A stretch of 64,000 nt of DNA from CBFFRJ01 sp963530515 (GCA_963530515.1 CAUSEC010000002.1:124001-188000); one strand, 5' to 3'. Numbered from the stretch's first letter, positions 54,795 through 63,753 are shown. Numbers and translations: made by a program. Notes: a model not told the origin generated them from the sequence alone.

Positions 54795-56189
54795 ATGAAA
54801 GCATTCCCGAATGACTTCTTATGGGGCGGTGCCATCGCCGCCAACCAGGTAGAAGGCGCTTATCTGGAAGACGGCAAGGGCCTTTCCACCTCTGACGTGC
54901 AACCTAAAGGCGTGTTCGGCGACGTGGTAGAACGCGTGGCGGGCGACAGTGGCCTGAAAGATGTTGCGATCGATTTTTACCACCGCTACCCGGAAGATAT
55001 CTCGCTGTTCGCGGAGATGGGCTTTAGCTGCCTGCGCGTCTCCATTGCCTGGACGCGTATTTTCCCGAACGGCGATGAAACCACGCCGAACGAAGCGGGT
55101 CTGGCATTTTACGACAAGCTGTTTGACGAAATGCTGAGCAAAGGCATGACGCCGCTGGTGACCCTGTCCCACTACGAAATGCCGTGGGGGCTGGTAAAAA
55201 GCTACGGCGGCTGGGGCAGCCGCGAGACCATCACTTTCTTCGAACGCTATGCGCGCACTGTGTTTGAGCGTTACAAAAACAAAGTGAAGCTGTGGCTGAC
55301 CTTCAATGAAATTAACATGTCACTGCATGCGCCAATGACCGGTGTCGGTCTGGTGGAAGGCAGCAGTAAAGCGGAAATCTTCCAGGCGATTCACCATCAG
55401 CTGGTGGCGAGCGCCCTGGCGGTCAAGGCCTGCCACGAGATCATCCCGGATGCCAAAATCGGCAACATGATCCTCGGCGGTCTGATGTATCCGCTGAGCT
55501 GTAAACCGGACGACGTGCTGGAAACCCTGCAACAAAACCGCACCTGGCAGTTCTTTGGCGACGTACAGTGCCGTGGTGAGTATCCGGGTTACATGCTGCG
55601 TTTCTTCCGTGAAAACGGTATTACGCTGGATATCACCGACGCCGACCGCGCGGCGCTGAAAACCACCATCGACTTTATCTCCTTCAGCTACTACATGACC
55701 GGCTGTGTGACCACCGATGAAGAGCTGAACCAGAAAGCACGTGGCAACATCCTGAGCATGGTGCCTAACCCGCATCTGCAAAGCTCGGAATGGGGCTGGC
55801 AGATTGACCCGGTGGGCCTGCGCACGTTGCTGAACGTCATGTGGGATCGCTGGCAGAAGCCGTTGTTTATTGTTGAAAATGGTCTGGGCGCGAAAGACAA
55901 ACCGGAAGCCGACGGCAGCGTGAACGATGACTACCGCATCAGCTACCTGAATGACCATCTGGTGCAGGTGGGTGAAGCCATTGAAGATGGCGTTGCGGTG
56001 ATGGGGTACACCAGCTGGGGCCCTATCGATCTGGTGAGCGCATCGAAGGCGGAAATCTCTAAACGCTACGGGTTTATCTACGTTGACCGTGATGATAATG
56101 GCAATGGCACCCTGGCACGCAGCCGGAAGAAAAGCTTCTTCTGGTACAAAGAGGTGATCGCCAGCAAAGGGGCTGCGCTGACGCGTTAA
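54795..56189 (+). CDS. 6-phospho-beta-glucosidase (GH1)
   Basis: 464-residue GH1 enzyme that hydrolyses the phosphorylated beta-glucoside made by the EII protein. Acid/base Glu172 in TFNEINM, nucleophile Glu361 in FIVENGLG, N-terminal GGAIAANQVEGAY and C-terminal KKSFFWYKEVI. Starts 15 bases after the EII gene with AAAGGAGAT. A degraded copy of its last 20-odd codons lies immediately downstream (56241-56309). Confidence 0.95.
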   Translation: MKAFPNDFLWGGAIAANQVEGAYLEDGKGLSTSDVQPKGVFGDVVERVAGDSGLKDVAIDFYHRYPEDISLFAEMGFSCLRVSIAWTRIFPNGDETTPNEAGLAFYDKLFDEMLSKGMTPLVTLSHYEMPWGLVKSYGGWGSRETITFFERYARTVFERYKNKVKLWLTFNEINMSLHAPMTGVGLVEGSSKAEIFQAIHHQLVASALAVKACHEIIPDAKIGNMILGGLMYPLSCKPDDVLETLQQNRTWQFFGDVQCRGEYPGYMLRFFRENGITLDITDADRAALKTTIDFISFSYYMTGCVTTDEELNQKARGNILSMVPNPHLQSSEWGWQIDPVGLRTLLNVMWDRWQKPLFIVENGLGAKDKPEADGSVNDDYRISYLNDHLVQVGEAIEDGVAVMGYTSWGPIDLVSASKAEISKRYGFIYVDRDDNGNGTLARSRKKSFFWYKEVIASKGAALTR

Positions 56190-56349
56190 GTGTCATTGGC
56201 GCTGCGGCGTATGAGCACGGACGGCTCCCTCCCGGAGAACGTGGCGCGTAGCCGAAAGAAGCGTTTCTTCTGGTACAAAGAGAGGATTGCTAGTGCGCTT
56301 AAGCGTTAAATGTCATTGACGTTGCGGCGTATGAGCACGGACGACTCCC
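56112..56349 (+). repeat. Tandem duplication of the GH1 gene 3' end
   Basis: Two diverged copies of about 120 bases: one covers the last codons of the GH1 gene and the DNA after its stop (56112-56229), the other begins at 56241. The second encodes VARSRKKRFFWYKERIASAL, then KR and a stop, beside LARSRKKSFFWYKEVIAS for the real gene. Both units end with ATGAGCACGGAC. The second unit has no start of its own and is one helix of a gene, so it is a remnant. Confidence 0.8.
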
Positions 56350-56720
56350 TCTCCTCTTTGGGGAGAGGGTTGGGGTGAGGGGAAACATGCGGCACTGATG
56401 GCTATTCCGTTCACCTTATGTTCATTGCTTCTCTATAGCGCCAGAACCCGTGAACGTGCCAGGGAGGCTCGCCGCCACCTCCCTGGCGACCCAGGCTCCC
56501 GGCAGGAAAATCGCCGCTGGCGCGGTCCACTCAGCATCTCCTTCAGGCTTATCGGGGACGGGCGGATGAAACGTCCCTGTAAAGCCGCCCTCGCCGCGCA
56601 TCCATGCGCGTCGCCCCGGCCTTGCGGATACGCTTCGTCGATTTTCAGCCGGACCCCGTCATCGCTGAAGCTGTTTTATTCTCATTGCACAGAGTTATCG
56701 CTGCAAAACGTAATATTACC
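56333..56720. repeat. 387-bp dispersed repeat of unknown family, copy B
   Basis: Second copy of the element at 26599-26985, same orientation. The 10-bp stem here reads GCCAGGGAGG/CCTCCCTGGC (56458-56467 with 56478-56487): copy A has T and A at the paired positions where this has A and T, a compensated change. A length difference in CACTCAGCATCTCCTTC versus CACTCAGCGTATTCCTTC changes the reading frame between copies. It lies between the GH1 gene tail and the convergent alpha/beta hydrolase gene; the further 90 bases to 56811 hold more GAGGGAGAGG-type text and no gene. Confidence 0.85.
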
Positions 56721-56811
56721 GGGGATCACTTAGCCCTCAAGGGAGAGGGAACTCTCCGTGCCCGCTCTGTTTTCTCCCTCAACCCTCAGAAAGAAGGCCG
56801 GGGTGAGGGGA

Positions 56812-57693
56812 CTATTCTCCCTGCAAGAACGCCTTCACCTGTTTCGCAAATGCCTCGGGTTGGTCGTACATCACAAAGTGGAAGCTGTTATCAATGCGGG
56901 TGAGAGTGACCCCTTTGAGTGCGGCGTAACTCTGCGCATAAAGCCCGTCTACCTGGGCTGCCGGAATGCCATACAGTGGATCCCAGGCATACAGCACCGT
57001 AACGGGGACGCGAATGTGCGGCAGTTGCGGGCGTAAGTCGAGGGTCATGATGTCGAAGGTGGCATCGGCTAAGGTCTGGCGGTCAGACACCAGGCTTGAA
57101 TTCACCAACTGTTCACGTACCGCGTCGGTTTTCACCAGTCGCGCCATGCCAAGTTGTTGCTGTTGAGCGAAATCCGCTTTGCTTGCGCTGAGCAACATCT
57201 GCCGGAACTGGCTGGCCTGTGGCGTGACCGATTCTGCCGTTGCCTGCGGGTTAAACATCAGGCTAAAGAAGGGCAAGGCATCAACCACCGCCACACGCCC
57301 TGCTAAATCCGGGTGCTGTGCGGCGACCATCAGCGCCACTTCACCGCCGAGAGAGTGACCAATAATCGCCGGATGAGAAAGCGAATTTTGGCGGATGTAA
57401 TCGGCAATCGCCTGGGCGACAGGGGCGACAAACTGACCGTTCTCCCGGATGGCGGGGGCTTGCCCGGCGAATCCGGCGAGTTGCACTTTATGCAAACGGT
57501 AATGGTCACGAAGCGTGTCCGACAGGCCATCCCAGACGCTACGAGACGAAGCAAGGCCGGGGATGAGGATCACATCCGGCCCTGAGCCTTGGGTTTCAAC
57601 GGTTATCAGCGGTGCGGGGGCGGCGTCTGCCAGTGCGATGGTGGAGAGCAGCAGCAGGAGACTGGCGGAAAGTGAGCGTATCAGCATGCGCAT
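56812..57693 (-). CDS. Secreted alpha/beta hydrolase
   Basis: 293 residues. Signal peptide MRMLIRSLSASLLLLLSTIA, cleavage near ALADAA (about residue 24). Oxyanion segment IPGLASSRSVWDG near 44-56, nucleophile Ser114 in IGHSLGGEVAL, Asp in YAWDPLYG and His in NSFHFVMYDQP near 273. Exported to the periplasm; substrate not known (an esterase or lipase-like role is likely). ATG 57693 has AAAGGA seven bases upstream. Confidence 0.85.
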   Translation of the reverse strand: MRMLIRSLSASLLLLLSTIALADAAPAPLITVETQGSGPDVILIPGLASSRSVWDGLSDTLRDHYRLHKVQLAGFAGQAPAIRENGQFVAPVAQAIADYIRQNSLSHPAIIGHSLGGEVALMVAAQHPDLAGRVAVVDALPFFSLMFNPQATAESVTPQASQFRQMLLSASKADFAQQQQLGMARLVKTDAVREQLVNSSLVSDRQTLADATFDIMTLDLRPQLPHIRVPVTVLYAWDPLYGIPAAQVDGLYAQSYAALKGVTLTRIDNSFHFVMYDQPEAFAKQVKAFLQGE

Positions 57694-57793
57694 GGTGAAT
57701 TCCTTTCATCATCAAATCATCAGCGAAACTGATAATCATACGCATTTAGCCCGTTGCGTCCAGTGAAGGGGGGAGCCCCCCCTTCAGCACACC

Positions 57794-58825
57794 TTATTTC
57801 GCCAGAATTTCGCGGCGAACGATCTCCGCACCTGCGCTTAACGCATTGAGTTTGCCGGTGGCAACCTGACGGGATAACGGGGTCATGCCGCAGTTGGTGG
57901 ACGGATAGAGCTTATCAGCATCAACAAACTGCAGGGCTTTACGCAACGTGCTGGCGACCTCTTCCGGTGTCTCAATGGCGTTGGTCGCCACGTCAATGGC
58001 ACCGACCATCACTTTTTTACCGCGAATCAGCTCCAGCAGATCCATCGGCACGCGCGAGTTATGGCATTCGAGCGAGATGATGTCGATATTCGAGGTTTGC
58101 AGTTTCGGAAACGCTTCTTCGTACTGTCGCCACTCGGAACCGAGCGTCTTTTTCCAGTCGGTATTGGCTTTGATGCCATAGCCGTAGCAGATGTGCACCG
58201 CAGTCTCGCATTTCAGCCCTTCAATGGCGCGTTCTAACGCTGCGATTCCCCAGTCATTCACTTCATCAAAGAAGACGTTAAAGGCAGGCTCATCAAACTG
58301 GATAATATCCACACCCGCAGCTTCCAGTTCTCTCGCTTCCTGGTTGAGAATTTTGGCGAACTCCCAGGCCAGTTTTTCGCGGCTCTTATAGTGCGCATCG
58401 TAGAGGGTGTCGATCATGGTCATCGGCCCTGGCAGCGCCCATTTAATCGGCTGTTTAGTGAGCTGGCGTAAAAATTTCGCATCTTCCACAAACACCGGCT
58501 TTTGGCGGGCGACAGCACCGACAACCGTCGGCACGCTCGCGTCGTAACGATTACGGATTTTAACCGTCTCACGTTTCTCGAAATCGACGCCGCTCAGGTG
58601 CTCAATAAAGGTGGTCACGAAGTGCTGGCGGGTCTGCTCGCCGTCGCTGACAATATCAATACCCGCCCGCAGCTGATCGTACAGCGACAAACTCAGGGCA
58701 TCTCTTTTTCCCTCTGCCAGCTCTTCATTTTGCAGTTTCCAGGGAGACCAGAGGGTCTCAGGTTGTGCAAGCCAGGAAGGTTTGGGCAAGCTGCCCGCCG
58801 TGGACGTGGGAAGCAATGTTTTCAT
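57794..58825 (-). CDS. mesD: Folate-independent core methionine synthase, MesD type
   Basis: 343 residues matching only the C-terminal catalytic half of MetE (E. coli MetE is 753), so it lacks the folate-binding N-domain. Zinc/homocysteine ligands: His211 and Cys213 in HICYG, Glu253 in LECHNS, Cys312 in STNCGM. Published work on core methionine synthases (MesA-D) describes MesD in aerobic bacteria as needing neither 5-methyl-THF nor cobalamin but requiring a DUF1852 protein and oxygen. The neighbour directly upstream is DUF1852, which makes MesD the best call. The gene is second in a two-gene operon, 29 bases after DUF1852. Confidence 0.85.
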   Translation of the reverse strand: MKTLLPTSTAGSLPKPSWLAQPETLWSPWKLQNEELAEGKRDALSLSLYDQLRAGIDIVSDGEQTRQHFVTTFIEHLSGVDFEKRETVKIRNRYDASVPTVVGAVARQKPVFVEDAKFLRQLTKQPIKWALPGPMTMIDTLYDAHYKSREKLAWEFAKILNQEARELEAAGVDIIQFDEPAFNVFFDEVNDWGIAALERAIEGLKCETAVHICYGYGIKANTDWKKTLGSEWRQYEEAFPKLQTSNIDIISLECHNSRVPMDLLELIRGKKVMVGAIDVATNAIETPEEVASTLRKALQFVDADKLYPSTNCGMTPLSRQVATGKLNALSAGAEIVRREILAK

Positions 58826-58854
58826 AGCAGGTGACCTTATATTTTTTTAGTGAA

Positions 58855-59832
58855 TCAAAGCGCGTACTGAGCAGACCATTGCTCAAGAATGTTCTTATAG
58901 GGCTTGATAAAGTGTTCTTGCGTAAATTTGCCCTGTTCAATAGCTAACTGGCTGCGTTCAACCCGGTCGTAAACAATTTTGGTTAATGAGTGATCCTGAT
59001 GATTCAGGTCTGGCTGATACTGCAGGCCTGCGGCGGAATTCGCATTGTAGATTTCCGGGCGGTAAATCTTCTGGAAGGTCTCCATCGTGCTGATGGTGCT
59101 AATCAGTTCCAGGTCGCTGTAATCACGCAGCAAATCACCGCAGAAGAAGAAGGCCAGCGGCGCGACGCTGTTGGCAGGCATGAAATAACGCACCTGTAAG
59201 CCCATTTTGGCGAAGTACTGGTCCGTCAGCGACGAGCCGGTCTGGTGGTATTCAATGCCCAGTACCGGGTGCGTATTTCCCGTCCGGTGGTAGACATTTT
59301 TGCTCGACACGCTCAGGCAAATGACCGGCTGTTTGCTGAAGTTCGCTTTATATTCCGCTGAGCTAACAAAATGGCGGAAAATAGTGCCGTGCAGATCGCC
59401 AAAGTCATCCGGAATACTAAACTGCGCTTGATTCGCATTATGGTCTGGCAGGCGAACGCTGAAGTCATAATCACGCACGTAAGACGAGAAATTATTGCCA
59501 ACAATACCCTCGATACGTTCGTGGGTTTGATTATCAATAATTGTTGTTTTTAAGATTTCAATCGCCGGGAAGGTGCGGCCATTGTCCTCAACCTGCATTT
59601 CTGCCGAAATAATCTCCAGCTCCACGCTATAGCGGTCGCTCTTTGGGTTATCCCAGTAGGCCAGCGTATTGAAACGGTTGTTAATCATCGCCAGCGTGTT
59701 GCGTAAATTCTGCTGACGATTTTCCCCTCTGGCCAGATTCGCAAAGTTGGTGGTAATACGCGTATTTTTAGAGGGGTTATAGTGTTCGTCAAAGCGGCTT
59801 TTTTTAATGGAAAACGTAAACGCGTTGCTCAT
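58855..59832 (-). CDS. DUF1852 partner of MesD
   Basis: 325 residues, cytoplasmic, no signal peptide or membrane segment. N-terminus MSNAFTFSIKKSRFDEHYNPS; conserved stretches TTNFANLARGENRQQNLRNT near 28-47 and YRPEIYNANSAAGLQYQPDLN near 256-276. It is the protein shown by genetics to be needed with MesD for oxygen-dependent, folate-free methionine synthesis; the chemistry (probably methyl supply) is unsolved. First gene of the pair, with a candidate MetJ operator 60 bases upstream. Confidence 0.85.
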   Translation of the reverse strand: MSNAFTFSIKKSRFDEHYNPSKNTRITTNFANLARGENRQQNLRNTLAMINNRFNTLAYWDNPKSDRYSVELEIISAEMQVEDNGRTFPAIEILKTTIIDNQTHERIEGIVGNNFSSYVRDYDFSVRLPDHNANQAQFSIPDDFGDLHGTIFRHFVSSAEYKANFSKQPVICLSVSSKNVYHRTGNTHPVLGIEYHQTGSSLTDQYFAKMGLQVRYFMPANSVAPLAFFFCGDLLRDYSDLELISTISTMETFQKIYRPEIYNANSAAGLQYQPDLNHQDHSLTKIVYDRVERSQLAIEQGKFTQEHFIKPYKNILEQWSAQYAL

Positions 59833-59892
59833 GATTATTTTTCATCCTGCGTGCTGACATGAAGACGGTATTTTCGCGCGGGCATTCAGGCC

Positions 59893-59908
59893 TGTCGTCT
59901 CGTCGTCT
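59893..59908. promoter_or_regulatory. Candidate MetJ operator upstream of DUF1852-mesD
   Basis: On the minus strand the sequence reads AGACGACG AGACGACA: two tandem 8-mers, each matching the met box AGACGTCT at six of eight positions. It lies 60 bases before the DUF1852 start, within the 326-base divergent gap shared with the phosphatase gene. Confidence 0.6.
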
Positions 59909-60048
59909 TCGTGTTATCAATAAGTTAATAATGTAACTTTTATGCCAGAGCCCTGCGGGAAGAGAAAGCGACTTAATTTCATCGCAACATGAAGCTTATT
60001 CATGGTCAGTGCTAAGCCCCCCATTAATGGCAGTTTTTTTCATGCTGC

Positions 60049-60066
60049 AATTCATAAACCTGTCAC
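60049..60066. promoter_or_regulatory. Pho box upstream of the alkaline phosphatase gene
   Basis: AATTCAT-AAAC-CTGTCAC. The right 7-mer is a perfect PhoB half-site (CTGTCAC); the left matches CTGTCAT at four of seven. Ninety-two bases before the ATG. Confidence 0.75.
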
Positions 60067-60158
60067 AAACAAAACCAATACTTAAATGAAACAAAATCCA
60101 ACATATTGAAATGTTTTGTAAATTGTTTGTGGATTATTTCAACCTATGGAGAACGTGT

Positions 60159-61763
60159 ATGATACATCATCGCCCCGCACTGACCGCTTCCCCTGCGTTT
60201 CTTAAACACCGTCTTGCCCTGTGTATGTTATCTCTCGCCGGTATGGCGGCCGTTGTCCCTTCGGTGGCGACTGCCGCCGAGGTCAAAGCCAAAAACGTGA
60301 TCGTCATGATTAACGACGGAGCAGGATGGGGCGCCTGGGACGCTACGGCCTACTGGCAGTACGGCAGCCGTGACCAGATGCCATACGCCGGGTTCCCGGT
60401 GAAATACGCGATGACGACCTACCCGCTGAACGCCTCGAAAAAGGCGACCCACAATGCGGATTCGCTGGTTAATTACGATCCGAACAAAGCCTGGGATGTG
60501 AGCCCGAATGCGGATAAAGACCTGCCGTTCAAAGGCTATGCGTATCTGGCCACTGACCCGACGGACAGCGCCGCAGCAGGCACTGCGCTGGCGTCTGGCA
60601 CCAAGACGTACAACAACGCCATTAACGTTGACAACAACGGCCAGCCGGTCAGTTTCGTGACGCTGGTGGCGAAGGCACAAGGGAAAGCCACAGGCGTCGT
60701 GACCAGCGTACCGCTTTCTCATGCCACACCGGCGGCATTCGGTGCGCAGAATGCATCCCGTAACGACTATCACGCGATTTCCCACCAGATGCTGACCTCC
60801 GGCAAGCTGGATCTGATCATGGGGACCGGGCTGCCTGGCTTTAACGTCAACGGCACCGAGTGCGGCAAGCTGGCGAAAGATGAATCGCCGTCAGGCTGTG
60901 GTGACGACACCTACAGCTACGTGGCGAAAGCGGAGGTGGATGCGCTGACCTCTGGCAAGCTCACCCCGGCGGGTGCCAGCCAGCCATGGAAAGTTATCCG
61001 CAGCAGCGAAGAATTTACCCAGCTGGCAAGCGGTTCTCTGCGCTATGAAGGCCCGCTGTTAGGCTCTCCGAACGTGGCCCCTAACGGTACGCTGCAGCAG
61101 GGACATCAGGCGGCCATCGTCGGTAAAGATGCAACCACACCCTCTGGTGAAGCCTATATCCGTAGCGTTCCAACCCTGAAAACCATGACCGAAGGCGCGA
61201 TTAATCACCTCAGCAAAAATGCCAACGGCTTCTTTGTGATGGTGGAAGGCGGCGCAACCGACTGGGCGGCTCACACCAGTAACGCCTGTACCGGCAAAGG
61301 GGACTGGGGCAACTCGTACAACCCTAACTGTGAGGGCGTGGAATACAGTCGTCTGATTGAAGAAACGGCCGATTTCAACAATGCTGTCTCGTCGGTTATC
61401 GCCTGGGTTGAGAAGAACAGTAACTGGGAAGAGACGCTGTTGATTGTCACGACCGACCATGACAACGGCATGCCGATGGGCCCGGATGCGCAGAAAACGG
61501 CCTATGAAGCAGTGAGCAACAAAGGTAAAGGCCAGCTGCCGGGCATCTCTTTCCGTCCGACCGGTAACCACTCTAACGCGCTGGTGCCTTTGTGGGCGAA
61601 AGGTGCGGGCGCTGAGGCGTTCGCCTCCCGCGTGCGCGGTAACGATGCGGGCTACGCGAAATATGTGGGGCTGAACGATGGGGCATACATCGACAACACC
61701 GATGTGTTCCGGGTGGTGAAAGCGGCGCTGGAAGGTTCTGCTGTAGAGAAAGTGACACCGTAA
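60159..61763 (+). CDS. Alkaline phosphatase (PhoA superfamily, long form)
   Basis: 534 residues from ATG 60159 (GGAGA upstream), longer than E. coli PhoA (471) and not closely similar to it. Exported: hydrophobic segment LALCMLSLAGMAAVVPSVATAA near 18-40. Alkaline phosphatase active site: Asp53 in MINDGAG, nucleophile Ser137 in TDSAAAGTALASG, metal residues in VEGGATDWAAH near 360 and TTDHDNGM near 434, and a final His near GNHSNALVPLW. Periplasmic release of phosphate from organic esters, probably under PhoB as the Pho box suggests. A different gene from the classical phoA. Confidence 0.88.
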   Translation: MIHHRPALTASPAFLKHRLALCMLSLAGMAAVVPSVATAAEVKAKNVIVMINDGAGWGAWDATAYWQYGSRDQMPYAGFPVKYAMTTYPLNASKKATHNADSLVNYDPNKAWDVSPNADKDLPFKGYAYLATDPTDSAAAGTALASGTKTYNNAINVDNNGQPVSFVTLVAKAQGKATGVVTSVPLSHATPAAFGAQNASRNDYHAISHQMLTSGKLDLIMGTGLPGFNVNGTECGKLAKDESPSGCGDDTYSYVAKAEVDALTSGKLTPAGASQPWKVIRSSEEFTQLASGSLRYEGPLLGSPNVAPNGTLQQGHQAAIVGKDATTPSGEAYIRSVPTLKTMTEGAINHLSKNANGFFVMVEGGATDWAAHTSNACTGKGDWGNSYNPNCEGVEYSRLIEETADFNNAVSSVIAWVEKNSNWEETLLIVTTDHDNGMPMGPDAQKTAYEAVSNKGKGQLPGISFRPTGNHSNALVPLWAKGAGAEAFASRVRGNDAGYAKYVGLNDGAYIDNTDVFRVVKAALEGSAVEKVTP

Positions 61764-61783
61764 CACGAAAAACCGAGATAAAG

Positions 61784-61813
61784 AAAGCCACCGGATATCG
61801 GTGGCTTTTTTCA
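61784..61813 (+). terminator. Terminator after the alkaline phosphatase gene
   Basis: Ten-base-pair stem AAAGCCACCG/CGGTGGCTTT with a five-base loop and T-tract, shared with the convergent argC gene. Confidence 0.9.
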
Positions 61814-61829
61814 TGGTATCAGGTAGTTA

Positions 61830-62753
61830 TCATGCGCCGGCTATCATCAGATTCAGGTTTTGTACGGCGGCACCTGCTGCGCCTTTGCCGAGATTATCAA
61901 AGATGGCGGTCAGCAGAATGTGCCCTGTTTCCGGGTTAGAAAAGAGGCGAAGTTCCATGTCGTCAGTACCGTTCAACTGCTCGGGGTTAAGACGTTCTGC
62001 GTCATCAGTCTCATTCTGCGCCCGCACTTTAACCTGTGTGCTGCTCTGGTAATGCTGCTCAAGGCAGCGTTGCATCGCAGATGCGGTGGCCTGTTCAGGT
62101 AGCAAACGGCGTTGTAACGGCACGCTTAGTACAATGCCCTGGCGATATGCGCCGTAGGCGGGCATAAAAAACGGGGGAGCAGACAGCCCGGCATAACGGG
62201 CGATTTCCGGCACGTGTTTGTGTCTGAGCCCCAGTCCGTAGGTCTGAAAAGCCAGCCCCGGCTCTGCCGTTTTGCCTTCGTAAAGTTCAACCGCCGCTCT
62301 GCCACCCCCGGAATAACCAGAGACAGCATGCACCGTGATGGGGTAATCCACAGGGATCAGCCCGGCATTGACCAGTGGCAGCAGAAGGCCAATGGCCCCC
62401 GTCGGGTAGCAGCCGGGGTTGGTCACGCGTTTTGCGGTGCTGATGCGAGCAGGCTGCTCCGCGCACATCTCCGGGAAACCATAGGTCCAGCCAGGCGTCA
62501 CCCGGTGTGCTGAACTGGCATCAATCACGCGTACCTTTGGGTTCTCAATCAACGCCACCGACTCGCGCGCTGCGTCGTCCGGCAGGCACAGGATTGCGAT
62601 ATCGCAGTTGTTTAGCCTCTCTGCCCGCAGTCGTGTGTCTTTGCGCTGTGAAGCCGGGAGTGTCATAAGGTGGATGTCCGTGCGGTGACGAAGACGGTCG
62701 TGGATTTGCAGACCGGTGGTGCCTTGTTCGCCATCAATAAATACCTGAGTCAT
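61830..62753 (-). CDS. argC: N-acetyl-gamma-glutamyl-phosphate reductase, type 2
   Basis: Third step of arginine synthesis, reducing N-acetylglutamyl phosphate to the semialdehyde. 307 residues: the shorter type-2 form, distinct from the 334-residue ArgC of E. coli. Cofactor loop FIDGEQGTTGLQI near 5-17, catalytic Cys115 in NPGCYPTG, and VSGYSGGGRAAVELY near 144-158. It stands alone, divergent from a LysR gene, so it is probably an extra copy with a separate role and not the main arginine-cluster gene. Confidence 0.9.
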   Translation of the reverse strand: MTQVFIDGEQGTTGLQIHDRLRHRTDIHLMTLPASQRKDTRLRAERLNNCDIAILCLPDDAARESVALIENPKVRVIDASSAHRVTPGWTYGFPEMCAEQPARISTAKRVTNPGCYPTGAIGLLLPLVNAGLIPVDYPITVHAVSGYSGGGRAAVELYEGKTAEPGLAFQTYGLGLRHKHVPEIARYAGLSAPPFFMPAYGAYRQGIVLSVPLQRRLLPEQATASAMQRCLEQHYQSSTQVKVRAQNETDDAERLNPEQLNGTDDMELRLFSNPETGHILLTAIFDNLGKGAAGAAVQNLNLMIAGA

Positions 62754-62865
62754 GGTTGTTTCCAGGTTACTGAGAAAAATTCATGAGAGGGATGTTGTGC
62801 CAGGTTTAAGTGTGGGTAAAGTTGAATTATCGTAACGTCAGATTCAGTTTTTCTGAGGTAAGTGG

Positions 62866-63753
62866 ATGCGTGAGATTAACCTCGACCAGTTGCGCACGCT
62901 GGTCACCATTGCAGATACGGGCTCGTTCAGTGAGGCCGCTTTGCGACTGCACCTGTCGCCACCGACGGTCAGCCTGCACATTTCAGAGCTGGAAAGCCGG
63001 GTCGGGACGAAACTGCTGTCGCGCACGCGCGGTAAAATCAGGCCGACGGCCATTGGCGAAAACATGGTGACCCATGCGCGCCGCTTACTGGCCGATGCAG
63101 CCTGGGTGATGGACGATATTTCACGCCAGGCGCAAGGGCTGACCGGGCAGGTGCGACTCGGTGCCTCGACGGGCGCGATTGCGAATCTGCTGCCTCGTGC
63201 GATTGAACAGCTTGCCCGTGATCACCCGAATATTGATGTGCAGATTACCGTTCTCACGTCGCAACAAACGCTTGAGCAACTGAAAGCCGGTTCGCTGGAT
63301 ATCGGCATCGTGGCACTGCCGCAGCCCCGGATCGCCGGTCTGAAGATTGCGGCCTGGCGACGGGACCCGATCGTCGCCTTCCTGCCCGCGGGGTGGGAAA
63401 GCCCTGAAGTCATCACGCCGGACTGGATTATCAACAAGCCGCTTATCCTCAATGGTTCCGGCACGCATTTATCGCAACTGACCAGCAACTGGTTCGCAGA
63501 AACCGGCCATCGCCCGGTGCCGCGTATAACGCTTGATTACAACGATGCGATTAAAAGTCTGGTCGGCGCAGGCTACGGTGCCACGCTCTTACCGCATGAG
63601 TCGGGCACGCCACTTGCCAGCGCCAGTGGTATCGCCGTGCGCCCGTTGCAACCTGCGCTCTGGCGAGAGCTGGGCCTCGCCTGGCGGGAAAGTGAAAACG
63701 ACGTGTCGACAAGGCATTTGCTTGCCGTATTGCAGGGGCTGGAAGGGGAATAA
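62866..63753 (+). CDS. LysR-family regulator divergent from argC
   Basis: 295 residues. Helix-turn-helix SEAALRLHLSPPTVSLHISELES near 22-44; effector domain with DIGIVALPQPRI near 145, NGSGTHLSQLTSNWF near 190 and NDAIKSLVGAGYGATLLP near 223. ATG 62866 follows GAGGTAAG. The 112-base divergent arrangement with argC points to control of that gene; the effector is unknown. Confidence 0.88.
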   Translation: MREINLDQLRTLVTIADTGSFSEAALRLHLSPPTVSLHISELESRVGTKLLSRTRGKIRPTAIGENMVTHARRLLADAAWVMDDISRQAQGLTGQVRLGASTGAIANLLPRAIEQLARDHPNIDVQITVLTSQQTLEQLKAGSLDIGIVALPQPRIAGLKIAAWRRDPIVAFLPAGWESPEVITPDWIINKPLILNGSGTHLSQLTSNWFAETGHRPVPRITLDYNDAIKSLVGAGYGATLLPHESGTPLASASGIAVRPLQPALWRELGLAWRESENDVSTRHLLAVLQGLEGE

